This document shows positions 8,563 through 17,110 of a stretch of 54,275 nt of DNA, piece after piece. Each line of letters starts with the position of its first letter. Positions within the stretch are counted from its first letter, which is position 1. Under the pieces are notes generated by a model. That model was not told the origin of the DNA. It saw only the letters and a list, made by a program, of their open reading frames with translations, and made no database searches. The DNA lies in assembly GCA_937957685.1 (NCBI GenBank), contig CALGAO010000077.1:1-54275 (forward strand), read 5' to 3'. This DNA is from an uncultured Paenibacillaceae bacterium. GTDB taxonomy: Bacteria; Bacillota; Bacilli; Paenibacillales; DA-C8. The position numbers and the translations under genes were made by a program.

Positions 8563-9654
8563 TCACGATGCCGTATTGCTCTCACCTTCCTTCGCGGAGA
8601 ACGTGACCTTGAGGTTGGGGGAGATGACCTGAACCCATGTTTTGCCTGGCACAAGGGCCACTTCCTCTCCGTTGATGTATGGGCGGATGAGGCCGTCCAC
8701 CAGCTTCCATTCGATCTCGCGCGCCTTGCCCTGTTGGACAAGCCAGCCTTCGCCCGGTCCATATATGTTCACTTCGCGGCGCCCGACGTCATCGAGCACA
8801 CGGTGCGAGGTCTTGATGATCATGACATTCGCCGCCTCGATCTGCTCGCCGGACTCCTTGTCCAGGTGCGGGGAGCCGGCCATATGGCGCAGGAAGGTGC
8901 CTTTCCCGGCGTCGTACACGTACTCCACCTTGTAGCCTGCGTAATATTCCACGAGCACGGTTTCGGCCGTTTCACCGGTGATCACCGCATCCTTCGCGGC
9001 GAACGGAATCGCCGCGGGCGCATGCCACTCGCTGCGCACCTTCTTGTCCCCCATGCCCTTGCGGATCAGCTCGGTGCTGGTATACAGATTATGCGGCGCC
9101 TTGCGCTCCTTGCTTCGCCAGAAATACGCGCCGGCATTGTAGATCTCGTCGAAATGGTCCAGCTTTTTCTTCTGGACATATTCCAGCGCAGCGGGGCTGT
9201 AACCCGCATGCACGATCAGCGCATCGACCGCCTCGCCGATCTGTGCGTAATAGGGACGCAAGCTGCGGATCGGGCCGATCACCTCCGGCTTCTCGCTGTG
9301 GAAGACAGCCGCGAACCTCGTGATCTCTCCCTCCGCGAGTATCTCATAGACGATATCCGCATCGATCAGACCGCTCTGCGGACGAGCGTCCCTGTGATTC
9401 TCGATCAACATGAGGAGCGGACGTTCCTCCAGGAGCTCCTCGGTGCCGATTCCGGTGAGCGGATACACATACGGATAGACAGGCTCCGGCTCGGGCTCCG
9501 GTTCGGGTTCGACAGGCGTTTGCACCACCTGGGGCTCCGGTTCAGGCATCGGCTCCGGTTCAGGGTCCTCTGCCGGTCCGCCGCATCCCGCAAGCGCGAC
9601 TATGGCGGCCAGGATCACCAGCCAGGCCTTGGTCCATCTGCGTTTCCTCTTCAC
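8563..9654 (-). CDS. yerB: YerB-like DUF3048 lipoprotein
   Basis: About 363 residues from the GTG at 9654, chosen because GAGGTGA lies 8-9 bases upstream; another GTG at 9666 falls inside that site. A basic N terminus and hydrophobic segment end in the lipobox LAGC (Cys24). A Glu/Pro linker made of repeated PEPEPE units (about residues 30-58) leads into the DUF3048 domain, recognised from YPLTGIGTEELLEERPLLML and the following GPIRSLRPYYAQIGEAVDA and FDEIYNAGAYFWR. The protein should be tethered on the outer face of the membrane; its function is unknown. The neighbouring yerC and pur genes reproduce the B. subtilis order. Confidence 0.88.
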   Translation of the reverse strand: MKRKRRWTKAWLVILAAIVALAGCGGPAEDPEPEPMPEPEPQVVQTPVEPEPEPEPEPVYPYVYPLTGIGTEELLEERPLLMLIENHRDARPQSGLIDADIVYEILAEGEITRFAAVFHSEKPEVIGPIRSLRPYYAQIGEAVDALIVHAGYSPAALEYVQKKKLDHFDEIYNAGAYFWRSKERKAPHNLYTSTELIRKGMGDKKVRSEWHAPAAIPFAAKDAVITGETAETVLVEYYAGYKVEYVYDAGKGTFLRHMAGSPHLDKESGEQIEAANVMIIKTSHRVLDDVGRREVNIYGPGEGWLVQQGKAREIEWKLVDGLIRPYINGEEVALVPGKTWVQVISPNLKVTFSAKEGESNTAS

Positions 9655-9787
9655 GTTCCGACTCACCTCATCGTTTGGTATGACAGACTGGTATATGGAA
9701 AAGCATTCCCAGCGTACTATCTTCTCCCTGGCCTACGGTTTTTCCTTCCCGGCCTTCAGGTTTTTTTACTTATTTGCGGCAAGACTG

Positions 9788-9816
9788 TCGAAACATTATC
9801 CCAGGGGGCGTTTCGA
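9788..9816. promoter_or_regulatory. Inverted repeat upstream of yerB
   Basis: TCGAAAC and GTTTCGA form a perfect 7-bp inverted repeat with a 15-base spacer that contains a GATAAT, which could be a -10 element for yerB. It may be an operator; the evidence is only positional. Confidence 0.3.
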
Positions 9817-9835
9817 GCTTATCGCGGCCGTCCGG

Positions 9836-9866
9836 AATTTTAAAGCCCGCGCTTCACACGCGGGCT
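9836..9866 (-). terminator. Terminator after the DUF4349 lipoprotein gene
   Basis: On the minus strand AGCCCGCG and CGCGGGCT form a perfect 8-bp stem around a 7-base loop, followed by TTAAAATT. It begins 13 bases after the DUF4349 stop codon. Confidence 0.7.
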
Positions 9867-9879
9867 GCACTTGGCAACG

Positions 9880-10962
9880 TTATTCCTTGTCGTCGCTGCG
9901 GTTCCGCTCATCTTGCGGATCGACTTGTTCGCCGGTTGCCCTGCTGGCCGTGTGATCGTCCGAATGATCGTCCGATTGACCGACCTGGGCGTTCTGCTCT
10001 TGCGCGGACCGCGGCGTCTGCAGGCGAGCGGCCCATTCCTCCTCATCCTTACGCTTCTTCTTGCGGTATCGACGCCAGAGCAGGAAGAACGGCAAGGCGA
10101 AGACGCCGATGAGCACGACGACCGGGATCGCCGTGATAACGAAGATCACCAGATCCTGCAGGAAATTCGATATTCCGATCATCACCGCGTAGAAGGAATC
10201 AGACAGCCTCTCGACGAACGGCACCCTCTTGCCCTGAATTCGGCTGATGCCATCCTCCTGCTCGTAGATGCGCACCTCGATCGTCGAGTAAGCGACGTTC
10301 TGCTCGAGATACCGCATCCGTCCCTTGATCCGCTCGATCTCCTGCTGGACATTGCTCAGCTCGCGCGAGAACTCCACCAGCTCGCCGGCCGTTGTCGCCT
10401 TCTCCATAAAGGCCAGCAGCCGGCCCTCAGCCACCTCCAGCGCCTGAAGCCTGGCATCCAGGTCCACGTACTCCTCCGTCACATCCTCGCCGCTGATGTG
10501 GCTCCTGAAGTTGTCCGGAGCAAGCTCCTCGAGCCGCTCGAGGAAGTTCATGAACCCGCTGGACGGCACCTTGATGACCAATGAGCCGTTCGTCCCATCC
10601 TCCCTGCGGTTCTCGCTGAATTCCAGCAGATACCCCCCGGACAGCTGCACCAGGTTGCGGATCTCCGCCTGCGCCGCCGCGAAGTCCTTCACCTCGATGG
10701 TCACGTAGGCGTTATAGACGACCATCCGGTTGGCCGACGCCGCCGTTGGATCGAAGCCCGTACCGGCCCCTGAATCCGCAGTGTTCATTTGATTGGACGC
10801 AGTCGATCCCGGCGAGCTTTTCGAACCTCCGCTATAGGCGGCCGTATCCGAGGATGTGCTGCTGTCCGAGCTGCAGCCCGCGACAATCAGCACCAGGCCG
10901 AGTACAGCGGCGAGGAGCACCTTCGCCAGCTTCTTTACTCTCTTGTCTCTCCCATGCATCAT
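9880..10962 (-). CDS. DUF4349 membrane lipoprotein
   Basis: The 360-residue protein begins with a basic stretch, a hydrophobic signal and the lipobox VAGC (Cys30). A Ser/Thr/Gly linker precedes the DUF4349 domain (about residues 78-275). Its hallmarks are NRMVVYNAYVTIEVKDF, the conserved segment HISGEDVTEEYVDLDARLQA, and a coiled-coil stretch (ELVEFSRELSNVQQEIERIKGR) before the closing membrane helix (about 258-290, FVITAIPVVVLIGVFALPFF). A charged Lys/Arg then acidic cytoplasmic tail follows. The function of the family is unknown; the topology is a lipid anchor plus one or two C-terminal membrane spans. Confidence 0.85.
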   Translation of the reverse strand: MMHGRDKRVKKLAKVLLAAVLGLVLIVAGCSSDSSTSSDTAAYSGGSKSSPGSTASNQMNTADSGAGTGFDPTAASANRMVVYNAYVTIEVKDFAAAQAEIRNLVQLSGGYLLEFSENRREDGTNGSLVIKVPSSGFMNFLERLEELAPDNFRSHISGEDVTEEYVDLDARLQALEVAEGRLLAFMEKATTAGELVEFSRELSNVQQEIERIKGRMRYLEQNVAYSTIEVRIYEQEDGISRIQGKRVPFVERLSDSFYAVMIGISNFLQDLVIFVITAIPVVVLIGVFALPFFLLWRRYRKKKRKDEEEWAARLQTPRSAQEQNAQVGQSDDHSDDHTASRATGEQVDPQDERNRSDDKE

Positions 10963-11102
10963 CGTCCATCCCCCTTGATTTTCTGTATGGAACTCATCCT
11001 CATTGACGATTCCAGTTATCGGAAGGTTGCACGGATGATTGCCATTTCAGGAATCCGACGACCATTCATCATTCTCAACCAGGATCATGCGAACATGCTC
11101 AA

Positions 11103-11132
11103 CAAAAAATCGGACCACGCGAACGTGATCCG
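11103..11132 (-). terminator. Terminator after the Bax-inhibitor-1 gene
   Basis: On the minus strand a 9-bp stem (CGGATCACG/CGTGGTCCG, one G-U pair) with a TTCG loop is followed by ATTTTTTG, 18 bases after the stop codon. The UUCG tetraloop is a classic stabilising loop. Confidence 0.85.
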
Positions 11133-11150
11133 ATCCGATGCAGCGATATG

Positions 11151-11819
11151 CTACTCATCCAGGAAAATCGCCAGGAAGCGAAGGATGTACAGGAACAGGT
11201 TGATGAACGACAGGAACATGCTGAGCACGGCCAGCGGCATCATCCGTTCCTCGACGCCGTGTCTGTACTGCGACACATCATACAGCACGAAGCCGGAGAA
11301 GATCAGCACACCCAGCACCGTGATGACCAGATTGAGCGTGCCTCCCATGCCGCCCGTGAAGAGGGAGATCAGTCCCGCTCCGATCAGCACCAGCAGCCCG
11401 ACCATCAGCATGCTGCCGAGGAAGCTGAAGTCCCGCTTCGAGTAATACGCGTACAGCGTCAGCGCGCCGAAGATGATGACCGTCAGCAGGAAGGCCTGGG
11501 TGACGATCGCGCCGCCGAGGAAGGTGTAGTAAGCCACTGCCGGATACAGGACAACCCCGGTCAGGAAGACGAAGCTGAATACGAACGGGTAGCCGATCGC
11601 CTTGCCCCGCCATTGGATGACCAGCGCCGCGATCATCATGATCAGCTGGATGACGGCGAGCGGCAGGAAAAATGCCGGCGGCACCATCATACCGAAGAAC
11701 GTGCCGATGAAGCAGACGAGGACTGCGATCGTGAATGTGCGCATCAGCCGTTGAAATGAACCGGTCTGCGTCCCTTGCTCCGCACCCACGTATGTGGATT
11801 GGGTTTGCTCGTAATTCAC
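11151..11819 (-). CDS. Bax inhibitor-1/YccA-family membrane protein
   Basis: About 222 residues from a GTG at 11819, chosen because AAAGGACGGTG lies 9 bases upstream and the resulting N terminus (VNYEQTQSTYVG) fits the family; the open frame continues to 11987 without another good site. Seven hydrophobic spans are visible, and the last carries the family signature ERMMPLAVLSMFLSFINLFLYILRFL. The B. subtilis member YetJ is a pH-sensitive calcium leak channel, and the conserved acidic residues near the end of the last helices (DVSQYRHG) are compatible with that. The gene lies just after purD but has its own likely promoter and terminator. Confidence 0.87.
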   Translation of the reverse strand: MNYEQTQSTYVGAEQGTQTGSFQRLMRTFTIAVLVCFIGTFFGMMVPPAFFLPLAVIQLIMMIAALVIQWRGKAIGYPFVFSFVFLTGVVLYPAVAYYTFLGGAIVTQAFLLTVIIFGALTLYAYYSKRDFSFLGSMLMVGLLVLIGAGLISLFTGGMGGTLNLVITVLGVLIFSGFVLYDVSQYRHGVEERMMPLAVLSMFLSFINLFLYILRFLAIFLDE

Positions 11820-11891
11820 TCTTGAAAACACCGTCCTTTTGTCTTTTTGTTCATCGTTTTCCAGCTTGCTGGACAGAACGACCCTATTGAA

Positions 11892-11899
11892 ATCATACC
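11892..11899 (-). promoter_or_regulatory. Possible extended -10 element of the Bax-inhibitor-1 gene
   Basis: On the minus strand TGGTATGAT is a TGN extended -10 about 75 bases upstream of the GTG start. No strong -35 hexamer is visible. Confidence 0.4.
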
Positions 11900-11983
11900 A
11901 CATTTCTGACAAAAGAGAACCGGAATCCTCTGCTGACCCGAATATTTGTGCATGTGACGCTCGCCCGGCCAGTCGAACCGGAG

Positions 11984-13255
11984 TCACTGCTCCAGCGCCC
12001 TTAACGCCTTGAGCGCGATGTCCGTGCGGTAATGCTTGCCTTCGTATCGAATCTTCGCGATGTCCGCATACGCCTTGGCGCGGGCTTCCGCGATATCCTT
12101 GCCCAGCGCGGTTACGCCGAGCAGGCGGCCGCCGTTGGTCACGATCCGGCCGTCCGCCAGCTTCGTCCCGGCATGGAAGACGACCGATTGCTCAACCTGA
12201 TCGAGGCCGGTGATCGGCTTGCCCTTCTCATACGGTCCCGGATAGCCGCCGGAGGCCAGCACGACGCACACCGCCGCCTCGTCGCTCCATTCGATCTCGA
12301 TCTCCTGCAGCTTGCCGTTTACCGTCGCCATGAAGATGTCCGCCAGATCGGTCTTGAGGCGAGGCAGGACGACCTGGGTCTCCGGGTCACCGAAACGGCA
12401 GTTGAATTCCACCGTCTTCGGACCTTGTTCGGTGATCATCAGGCCGGCGTACAGAACGCCGCGGAACGGCCTTCCCTCCCGCACCATCGCCCTGGCGGCG
12501 GGAATGAGGATCGTCCCGATCGCCTCATCGACGACGGACTGCGGGATATGCGGCACCGGTGAATATGTGCCCATGCCGCCGGTGTTGGGCCCCTTGTCGC
12601 CATCATATACCGGCTTGTGATCCTGCGAAGGCACCATCGGACGAACCGTTTCGCCGTCGACGAAGGCAAGGATCGACATCTCCTGGCCGCTCAGGAACTC
12701 CTCGATGACCACCTGCGCGCCAGCTTCGCCGAATACCTTGTCGACCATGATCTCGCGCAGCGCCCGCTCCGCCTCTTCCAGCGTCGCGGCCACCGTCACG
12801 CCCTTGCCGGCCGCGAGCCCGTCCGCCTTGACGACGATCGGCGCCCGCTGCTTGCGCAGGTAGGCGAGCGCCTCCTCATAGTTGTCGAAGGATTCGTATG
12901 CCGCCGTGGGGATGTTGTATTTTCTCATCAATTGCTTCGTGAACACCTTGCTGCCTTCGATGATCGCCGCGTTCCTGCGCGGGCCGAAGGCCTTCAGCCC
13001 TGCCTCTTCCAGCACATCGACGAGTCCGGCGAACAGCGGAGCCTCCGGTCCGACCACGACCAGATCGATCTCCTGCTCCTTCGCGAACTTCGTCAATGGC
13101 TCGAACTGATCCTCGCTGATCGGCACGCACTCCGCCAGCTCAGCGATGCCTGCATTGCCCGGCGCACAGTAGAGCCGCTCCACCTTGTCGCTCTTGCTGA
13201 GCGCCCAGGCGATCGCATGCTCGCGTCCGCCGCTGCCAACGATTAATATCCGCAC
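11984..13255 (-). CDS. purD: Phosphoribosylamine-glycine ligase (GAR synthetase)
   Basis: The 423-residue enzyme joins glycine to phosphoribosylamine using ATP, the second step of IMP synthesis. It starts with MRILIVGSGGREHAIAWAL and contains the ATP-grasp segment PIVVKADGLAAGKGVTVA (about residues 132-149), the metal-site stretch VEFNCRFGDPETQVVLPRL and the GARS linkers typical of the family. The length matches the usual 420-430. The start is a GTG at 13255 behind AGGAGGGT. It is the last gene of the pur operon, 176 bases after purH; no convincing terminator hairpin follows it. Confidence 0.97.
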   Translation of the reverse strand: MRILIVGSGGREHAIAWALSKSDKVERLYCAPGNAGIAELAECVPISEDQFEPLTKFAKEQEIDLVVVGPEAPLFAGLVDVLEEAGLKAFGPRRNAAIIEGSKVFTKQLMRKYNIPTAAYESFDNYEEALAYLRKQRAPIVVKADGLAAGKGVTVAATLEEAERALREIMVDKVFGEAGAQVVIEEFLSGQEMSILAFVDGETVRPMVPSQDHKPVYDGDKGPNTGGMGTYSPVPHIPQSVVDEAIGTILIPAARAMVREGRPFRGVLYAGLMITEQGPKTVEFNCRFGDPETQVVLPRLKTDLADIFMATVNGKLQEIEIEWSDEAAVCVVLASGGYPGPYEKGKPITGLDQVEQSVVFHAGTKLADGRIVTNGGRLLGVTALGKDIAEARAKAYADIAKIRYEGKHYRTDIALKALRALEQ

Positions 13256-13431
13256 CTTATACCCTCCTGCTCTGTGTGCGAGTTCCTATACGCCGCTCAA
13301 CGTGAGTCTCACGATACGAGTCCCACGCTGGCGCCGGATTCATCAAGCAACTACAGGCAAGGGCGGGGTCCTGGCTCCATCCGGCCTTGAGCCCCCGTCC
13401 GCCGCCTGGTCCAGCCCTGGCTTCCAGCCTG

Positions 13432-14985
13432 TCAGTGCTTGAAGTGACGGATGCCGGTGAACACCATCGCGATGCCGCACTTGTTCGCCGCGGCGATCGA
13501 CTCCTCGTCCTTGATCGATCCGCCCGGCTGGATGATCGCGGTGATGCCCGCCTGCGCCGCCAGCTCCACGGTGTCGCCCATCGGGAAGAAGGCATCCGAC
13601 GCCAGCACGCTGCCCTTCGCCTTCTCGCCGGCCTGCTCGATCGCGATGCGCGCCGCGCCGACGCGGTTCATCTGGCCTGCGCCCACGCCGATGGTCATGT
13701 TGTCCTTGGCCAGCACGATCGCGTTGGACTTCACGTGCTTCACAACCTTCCAGCCGAACAGCAGCTGCCGCAACTCCTCTTCGGTAGGAGCGCGCTCCGT
13801 GACCACCTTCAGCGTGGACGGGTCCAGCTGCAGCGCGTCGTTGTCCTGCACCAGCATGCCGCCTTCGACGGACGTGATGTTGTGATAGCTTGCCGCCGGC
13901 CGATCCGCCGCTGCGAAGGCATCTCCCAGGCGGAGCAGGCGGATATTCTTCTTCTTCGTCAGGATCTCCAGCGCCTCCGGCGTGAAGCCCGGCGCCAGCA
14001 CGATCTCCAGGAAGATCTCATGCAAGAGCCTTGCCGTCGCGCCGTCGATCTCCCGATTCGCCGCGACGATGCCGCCGAAGATCGACGTCGGGTCCGCTTC
14101 GTAAGCCTTGCGGTAAGCTTCCTCGATCGTGCTGCCGATGCCGACGCCGCACGGATTCATATGTTTCACCGCCACAACCGCCGGCTCGCTGAATTCCTTC
14201 ACGATCTGCAGCGCCGCATTGGCGTCGTTGATGTTGTTGTACGACAGCTCCTTGCCGTGCAGCTGCTCGGCGGTCGTGATATTGCCTTCGCCGGCGAGCG
14301 GCTTGCGGTAGAACGCCGCCTTCTGGTGCGGATTCTCGCCGTAGCGAAGCTCCTGCACCTTCTCATAGGTAACGGTATAGGTCTCAGGGAACAACTCGCC
14401 GTTCAGCCTGGTCAGATAATCCGAGATCAGCGCATCATACGCGGCCGTATGGCGGAACACCTTGGCCGCGAGGCGTTTGCGCGTCTCCAGGGTGGTGTCC
14501 CCGTTCGCCCGGATCTGCTCCAGCACCTCGCCATAGTCCGCCGCATCGACCACCACCGTCACGAATGCGTGGTTCTTCGCCGCCGAACGCAGCATCGTCG
14601 GTCCGCCGATATCGATGTTCTCGATCGCTTCCTCATACGACACGTCGGGCTTCCTGATCGTGGCCGCGAATGGATACAGATTCACGACCACCAGATCGAT
14701 GTAGTCCAGCCCCAGTTCCTTCATCTGCTGCTGATGCGCCTCGCTGTCGCGGATCGCCAGCAGGCCGCTGTGCACCGCCGGGTGCAGCGTCTTGACGCGG
14801 CCGTCGAGTATCTCCGGGAAGCCGGTTACCTCACTGATGCTGATGACCGGCACGCCGCTCTTCTCCAGCAGGCTCTTCGTGCCGCCCGTCGAGATGATCT
14901 CCACGCCAGCCCTGGCGAGTGCCGACGCGAACTCCACGATCCCGGTCTTGTCGGACACGCTGATTAACGCTCTCTTGATTGCCAC
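13432..14985 (-). CDS. purH: Bifunctional AICAR transformylase/IMP cyclohydrolase
   Basis: The 517-residue enzyme performs the last two steps of IMP synthesis. The N-terminal MGS-like cyclohydrolase domain (MAIKRALISVSDKTGIVEFA, then EIISTGGT) covers about residues 1-195. The C-terminal transformylase contains QELRYGENPHQKAAFYR, the catalytic region AVKHMNPCGVG and TNR-type motifs, ending IAMVFTGIRHFKH. The size is normal. The GTG start at 14985 follows TAAGGAGGA. It is 49 bases downstream of purN in the operon. Confidence 0.97.
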   Translation of the reverse strand: MAIKRALISVSDKTGIVEFASALARAGVEIISTGGTKSLLEKSGVPVISISEVTGFPEILDGRVKTLHPAVHSGLLAIRDSEAHQQQMKELGLDYIDLVVVNLYPFAATIRKPDVSYEEAIENIDIGGPTMLRSAAKNHAFVTVVVDAADYGEVLEQIRANGDTTLETRKRLAAKVFRHTAAYDALISDYLTRLNGELFPETYTVTYEKVQELRYGENPHQKAAFYRKPLAGEGNITTAEQLHGKELSYNNINDANAALQIVKEFSEPAVVAVKHMNPCGVGIGSTIEEAYRKAYEADPTSIFGGIVAANREIDGATARLLHEIFLEIVLAPGFTPEALEILTKKKNIRLLRLGDAFAAADRPAASYHNITSVEGGMLVQDNDALQLDPSTLKVVTERAPTEEELRQLLFGWKVVKHVKSNAIVLAKDNMTIGVGAGQMNRVGAARIAIEQAGEKAKGSVLASDAFFPMGDTVELAAQAGITAIIQPGGSIKDEESIAAANKCGIAMVFTGIRHFKH

Positions 14986-15034
14986 GGATGAATTTCCTCC
15001 TTAACTGTAATGAGTTAGTCACTGCCTTCGCCGA

Positions 15035-15775
15035 TCACTCAAACACCACGCGACGTCCCTCGAGCCGCACCCGACCTTCGCTGATCTGGCGAATGACCTG
15101 GGGATACAGCCGGTGCTCCACCGCATGGATCTTCGCCGCGAGCGTCTCCAGCGTATCGTCCGGCTCGATCCTGACCGGCTCCTGGGCGATGATCGGTCCC
15201 GTATCCATCCCGTCATCGACGTAATGCACCGTCACGCCCGTCACCTTCACGCCATAGCGGAAAGCATCTCCGATCCCGTCCACGCCGGGAAACGACGGAA
15301 GCAGCGCGGGATGGATGTTGATGATGCGCCCTTCGTACGGCTCCAGCAGCACGCGGGTGATGAGCCGCATATATCCGGCCAGCACGACCAGATCGATCTC
15401 ATGCTCCTCCAGCACGCGCAGGATCTCCGCCTCATAGTCTTCCCGTGAAGCATATTCCTTGGGGCGGAAGGTAAAAGCCGCCACCCCTGCGGCATACGCG
15501 CGTTGCACCACCTTCGCCTGCGGCTTGTCGCAGACGAGCAACGCCACCTCGACATCCAGCTCGCGCCGCTTGACCGCATCCACGATCGCCTGGAAATTCG
15601 AGCCGCTGCCGGAGGCGAATACGGCGATGCGGAACTTGCGCGGCTGGGCATAGGTGGACGCGTCAATCGAATGCTCCGATGGCTCTGCCGTTTCGTCTAT
15701 ATCCAGCTCCTCGTAGGCCTCCGACGCATCGGGGGAGCGACCCGCCGCATGGATCTCCTGATCTGTGCGCTTCAC
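15035..15775 (-). CDS. purN: Phosphoribosylglycinamide formyltransferase
   Basis: The enzyme transfers a formyl group from 10-formyl-THF to GAR. The catalytic core begins at about residue 48 (FRIAVFASGSGSNFQAIVDA), with the folate and active-site segments VVLAGYMRLI and RIINIHPALLPSFPGVDGI (catalytic Asn and His) and HYVDDGMDTGPIIAQ (catalytic Asp). The 246-residue reading includes an acidic 47-residue N-terminal extension not usual for PurN (about 195-210 residues). The GTG at 15775 shares its G with the purM stop (TAGTG), which suggests coupled translation and supports the long form, though an internal start is possible. Confidence 0.95.
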   Translation of the reverse strand: MKRTDQEIHAAGRSPDASEAYEELDIDETAEPSEHSIDASTYAQPRKFRIAVFASGSGSNFQAIVDAVKRRELDVEVALLVCDKPQAKVVQRAYAAGVAAFTFRPKEYASREDYEAEILRVLEEHEIDLVVLAGYMRLITRVLLEPYEGRIINIHPALLPSFPGVDGIGDAFRYGVKVTGVTVHYVDDGMDTGPIIAQEPVRIEPDDTLETLAAKIHAVEHRLYPQVIRQISEGRVRLEGRRVVFE

Positions 15776-16824
15776 TATACATCCGCTCCCTTGAACGTCA
15801 CTTTGCGGCTGCCCGGCACGACCGTGCCGATGCGATATGCCGTTTCGCCAAGCTCACGCGCTGCGGCCAACGTCTCGTCAGCCTGCTCCGCAGGCACGAT
15901 CATGACCATGCCGATGCCCATGTTAAACGTCGTGAACATGTCGCGGTTGCTGATCGCTCCCAACTCCTGCAGATGCCTGAAGATCGGGAGGATCGGCCAG
16001 GAGCCGTATTCGATCTCCACATCCACATCGTCCGGAAGCACGCGCGGGATGTTCTCGATGAAGCCGCCGCCGGTGATGTGCGACAGCCCCTTCAGCTCGA
16101 CGCGCTCCCTCAGGGCCAGCACCGGCTTCACGTAGATCTTCGTCGGCGTAAGCAACACCTCCCCCAGCGTCCGCCCGTCCTCCGACAGGCCCGGCACCAC
16201 GTCGGTGAGCTGGTAGCCGTGTTGCTCCAGCAACAGCTTCCGCACCAGCGAATAGCCGTTGCTGTGCACGCCGCTCGAAGCGAGGCCGATCACCGCATCG
16301 CCAGGCCGGATGCGGCTGCCGTCGATCAGCTCCTTCCTGTCGACGACGCCAACCGCGAAGCCGGCGATGTCATATTCGTCCGCGCCGTACATGCCCGGCA
16401 TCTCCGCCGTCTCCCCGCCGATCAGCGCGCAGCCCGCCTGCGCGCAACCCTCGGCGATGCCGGCGACGATCGCCTCGATCTTCTCCGGCACCACCTTGCC
16501 GCATGCCAGATAGTCGAGGAAGAACAGCGGCTCCGCCCCCTGCACGACGATGTCATTGACGCACATGGCGACCGCATCGATGCCGATCGTATCGTGCCTG
16601 TCCATCATGAACGCCAGCATCAGCTTCGTGCCCACGCCGTCCGTTCCCGACACCAGCACCGGCTCTTCATAGCGCTTCGCATCCAGGCCGAACAGGGCCC
16701 CGAAGCCGCCGAGACCGGTCAGCACCTCCGGCCGGAACGTCCGCTTCACATGTTTCTTCATCCGCTCTACCGCTTCGTTGCCGGCGGCAATATCGACTCC
16801 GGCCTGTTTATACGCGTCGGACAT
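15775..16824 (-). CDS. purM: Phosphoribosylformylglycinamidine cyclo-ligase (AIR synthetase)
   Basis: The 349-residue enzyme closes the imidazole ring in step five of IMP synthesis. It has the PurM signature YKQAGVDIAAGNEAVERMK, the ATP/Mg segment VSGTDGVGTKLMLAF, ALIGGETAEMPGMY, and GLSHITGGGFIENIPRVLP. The length is standard (about 345). The ATG at 16824 follows AAGGAGAGGG. Its stop codon overlaps the purN start by one base. A 286-base gap separates it from purF upstream. Confidence 0.97.
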   Translation of the reverse strand: MSDAYKQAGVDIAAGNEAVERMKKHVKRTFRPEVLTGLGGFGALFGLDAKRYEEPVLVSGTDGVGTKLMLAFMMDRHDTIGIDAVAMCVNDIVVQGAEPLFFLDYLACGKVVPEKIEAIVAGIAEGCAQAGCALIGGETAEMPGMYGADEYDIAGFAVGVVDRKELIDGSRIRPGDAVIGLASSGVHSNGYSLVRKLLLEQHGYQLTDVVPGLSEDGRTLGEVLLTPTKIYVKPVLALRERVELKGLSHITGGGFIENIPRVLPDDVDVEIEYGSWPILPIFRHLQELGAISNRDMFTTFNMGIGMVMIVPAEQADETLAAARELGETAYRIGTVVPGSRKVTFKGADV

Positions 16825-17110
16825 TGGTGATCCCTCTCCTTGACATTAAGGTGTGTAGTATTGGTTGAAGGCTGCCTGCTCTGACGGACCAAGCGACACT
16901 ATACAACTGATTATGGAGCCAACCTGATCTCTGACGGACACGCGGACGTTATTGGCAGCCGATCTGGTCATTTCACACGAAAATCGGCCCATCTGTCTCC
17001 ACTGTCCATTGGAATTTCAGAAGGCGCTAAAATCGCCAAAGTCGTGTCATCTGAGTCCGTTACACGCCACAGCCCTGTTCACGCATCCATCTGGTCAAAC
17101 ACATACCGCC

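Noticed and set aside
9667..9835. Riboswitch in the yerB leader
   Set aside because: A GGCC-flanked GGAAGGAAAAACC segment caught the eye, but no conserved aptamer core (c-di-GMP, c-di-AMP, purine, TPP, SAM) could be matched.
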